NCBI GenBank assembly: GCA_017539635.1
Contig: JAFYCQ010000119.1
Span: forward strand, 1-6,961
DNA from: Oscillospiraceae bacterium
GTDB lineage: Bacteria; Bacillota; Clostridia; Oscillospirales; Oscillospiraceae
Length of the DNA: 6,961 bases
Direction of reading: 5' to 3'
Position 1 is the first letter of the stretch; the number at the start of each line of letters is the position of its first letter. The position numbers and the translations under genes were made by a program. The notes below the pieces were generated by a model. It was not told where the DNA came from and made no database searches. It saw only the letters and a list, made by a program, of their open reading frames with translations. Shown piece after piece: positions 5,674 to 6,961 of this stretch.

Positions 5674-6258
5674 TTAATGCTTTTTTTGGAGGCGCTGGAA
5701 ATCCGCCTCGTAGTTCATGTTGAAAAAGGCGTCCTGCGCTCCGTGCTCCTCCACCCAGACGGTGCAGTCGAGGATATTCGTGTCGCCGACCTCCATAAGG
5801 TCTCTGAGGGATTTGCGTCCGGCTTTCAGTAGCTCCATCGTTTTCGGCAGCAGGCTTTTCCGGTAAACGGCGAAGAGGGGCTCTATCTTTTCCCCTACCT
5901 TAGGGACGCAGGCTTCGCGCCCGGCTGAGTTTTCTATTATGAGCTGCGCCAAGTCTGTGTTGAAAAAAGGCATGTCGCAGGCAGCGAAGAAGACCGCGTC
6001 GTTTCTGGCCGCCAGAAAAGCGGAGTGGACGCCCCCCAAGGGGCCCATGTCCAAATATACGTCCTTTAATTCCGGAACGCCGGGAATGCCGAATTTGGAA
6101 TCCTTGTTGCTGGAGATCATAACCTCGTCGAAAACCGGCAGGCATTTCATCACCGTGGTCTCCACGAGCCGCCGGCCGTTTATCTCCACGAGGGACTTGT
6201 CCCGGCCGAAGCGGGAGCTTTTGCCCCCGGCAAGGATAACGAGGGTGGTCTTTTCCAT
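5674..6258 (-). CDS. mobA: MobA-type molybdenum cofactor guanylyltransferase
   Basis: Transfers GMP from GTP to molybdopterin-bound Mo to form the guanine dinucleotide cofactor used by DMSO-reductase-family enzymes such as formate dehydrogenase. The 194 residues show the nucleotidyltransferase signature LAGGKSSRFGRDKS (9-22), GPLGGVHSAF (72-81), the Mg-binding Asp95 in FAACDMPFF (91-99), KIEPLFAVY (124-132) and the C-terminal FFNMNYEADF (178-187), which matches the family's N-x-N-T/Y-x-x-D/E region. Family length is about 190-200, so it looks complete. The ATG at 6258 follows the guaB stop codon with no gap; GGTGAAG just upstream can serve as the binding site. Co-transcription with guaB is therefore likely. 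Other members of the GT-A nucleotidyltransferase fold, such as MocA-like cytidylyltransferases, are possible but fit the motifs less well. No other molybdopterin gene is present here. Confidence 0.9.
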   Translation of the reverse strand: MEKTTLVILAGGKSSRFGRDKSLVEINGRRLVETTVMKCLPVFDEVMISSNKDSKFGIPGVPELKDVYLDMGPLGGVHSAFLAARNDAVFFAACDMPFFNTDLAQLIIENSAGREACVPKVGEKIEPLFAVYRKSLLPKTMELLKAGRKSLRDLMEVGDTNILDCTVWVEEHGAQDAFFNMNYEADFQRLQKKH

Positions 6259-6961
6259 TTACTTCACCGCTCCGCGGGTGTTGTCCTTGAGCAGAACGTC
6301 ATGGGCGCCGCCCTCAATTATGCTGGTGGCGGAGACGGGGGTTATCTTTGCCTTCTTCTGGAGCTCGGGGATAGTCAGAGCGCCGCAGTTGCACATGGTG
6401 GAGCGCACCTTTGAAAGGGTGAGGCTCACGTTGTCCTTCAGGCTTCCGGCGTAGGGGACGTAGGAGTCCACGCCCTCCTCAAAGCTCATCTTCGGAGAGC
6501 CGCCCAGGTCGTATCTCTGCCAGTTGCGGGCTCTGGCGGAGCCCTCGCCCCAGTACTCCTTCATGTAGCTGCCGCCGATGTTCACGCGGCTGGTGGGGCT
6601 CTCGTCGAACCGGGCGAAATACCGGCCCAGCATGAGGAAATCCGCGCCCATAGCCAGGGCCAGGGTCACGTGGTAATCGTGGACTATGCCGCCGTCGGAG
6701 CATATCGGGATGTAAACTCCGGTCTCCTGGAAATACTTGTCTCTCTCCTGGCAGACGTCTATCAGCGCCGTGGCCTGGCCCCGGCCGATGCCCTTCTGCT
6801 CACGGGTAATGCAGATGGAGCCGCCGCCGATACCGACCTTGATGAAGTCAGCGCCGGCATCAGCCAGGAAACGGAAGCCCTCGCCGTCCACCACGTTGCC
6901 GGCGCCGACCTTCACGGTGTCGCCGTAGTTCTCGCGGATCCAGGTGATGGCGTTCTTCTGC
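6259..6961 (-). CDS. guaB: IMP dehydrogenase, C-terminal part (5' end beyond window)
   Basis: Oxidises IMP to XMP with NAD+, the committed step to guanine nucleotides. The visible 233 residues are the C-terminal half of the (beta/alpha)8 barrel. The catalytic cysteine loop is [12 protein letters not shown] (visible Cys50), followed by the phosphate-binding CSDGGIVHD (Asp89), [18 protein letters not shown] (106-123) and the mobile flap [15 protein letters not shown]. The flap retains the Arg149-Tyr150 pair expected of IMP dehydrogenase and not of GMP reductase. The C-terminal part contains [16 protein letters not shown] and [22 protein letters not shown]. The loop and flap differ from the usual GPGSICTTR and YRGMGS patterns, marking the divergent clade I recall from Clostridia. 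The frame continues to the window edge, so a GTG at 6915 is internal and not a start. mobA follows with no gap. Confidence 0.93.
   Translation of the reverse strand, partial: QKNAITWIRENYGDTVKVGAGNVVDGEGFRFLADAGADFIKVGIGGGSICITREQKGIGRGQATALIDVCQERDKYFQETGVYIPICSDGGIVHDYHVTLALAMGADFLMLGRYFARFDESPTSRVNIGGSYMKEYWGEGSARARNWQRYDLGGSPKMSFEEGVDSYVPYAGSLKDNVSLTLSKVRSTMCNCGALTIPELQKKAKITPVSATSIIEGGAHDVLLKDNTRGAVK

Noticed and set aside
6259..6961. GMP reductase
   Set aside because: The Arg-Tyr pair of the IMP dehydrogenase flap is present, and the flap segment itself is long, as in IMP dehydrogenase.
1..6961. tRNA, rRNA, CRISPR array, insertion sequence or prophage signals
   Set aside because: Reading both strands, I saw no direct-repeat array, terminal inverted repeats, transposase or integrase motifs, or tRNA-like cloverleaf. 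Coding sequence fills nearly all the window.

Overview
The window is a dense, single-direction stretch of bacterial chromosome. Every gene I can support lies on the minus strand, so transcription runs from high to low coordinates. High GC, short or overlapping gene junctions, strong GAGG-type ribosome binding sites and several family variants familiar from Clostridia suggest a GC-rich anaerobic Firmicute of the class Clostridia. Those variants are the tandem-OB SSB-like protein, the [14 protein letters not shown] IMP dehydrogenase, the short ThiF and the long ThiH. The lineage assignment is inference from remembered family resemblance, not from a search. Use of ThiH, an oxygen-sensitive radical SAM enzyme, instead of the oxygen-dependent ThiO fits an anaerobe.

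Region 1 (6961 down to 5021) holds the 3' part of guaB (IMP dehydrogenase), mobA (molybdenum cofactor guanylyltransferase) starting directly after the guaB stop codon, and a gene for a tandem-OB-fold SSB-like protein. The last two are separated by a short gap containing a strong hairpin. The hairpin overlaps the only good Shine-Dalgarno sequence for the SSB-like gene, which probably starts at a TTG rather than at the upstream ATG.

Region 2 (5020 to 4812) is the only sizeable non-coding gap. It carries a sigma-A-like promoter with a perfect TATAAT, a TPP riboswitch aptamer (THI element) and a strong intrinsic terminator just before the first thiamin gene. The layout is that of a transcription-attenuation riboswitch, off when thiamin pyrophosphate is plentiful.

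Region 3 (4811 to 1) is the thiamin operon thiS-thiF-thiG-thiH-tenI-like-thiE-thiD. ThiF activates the C-terminal glycine of ThiS so that it can carry sulfur. ThiH makes dehydroglycine from tyrosine. ThiG condenses dehydroglycine, ThiS-thiocarboxylate and deoxyxylulose phosphate to the thiazole phosphate. The TenI-like protein probably aromatises the thiazole tautomer. ThiD supplies the pyrimidine pyrophosphate, and ThiE joins the two halves to thiamin phosphate. thiC, which makes the pyrimidine de novo, is not in the window; it may lie elsewhere, or the cell may salvage the pyrimidine. thiD runs off the left edge.

I see no mobile element, CRISPR array, tRNA or rRNA, and no clearly new system. 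The points most worth a second look are the hairpin over the SSB-like gene's ribosome binding site, the uncharacterised SSB-like protein itself, and the TenI-like ThiE paralogue.
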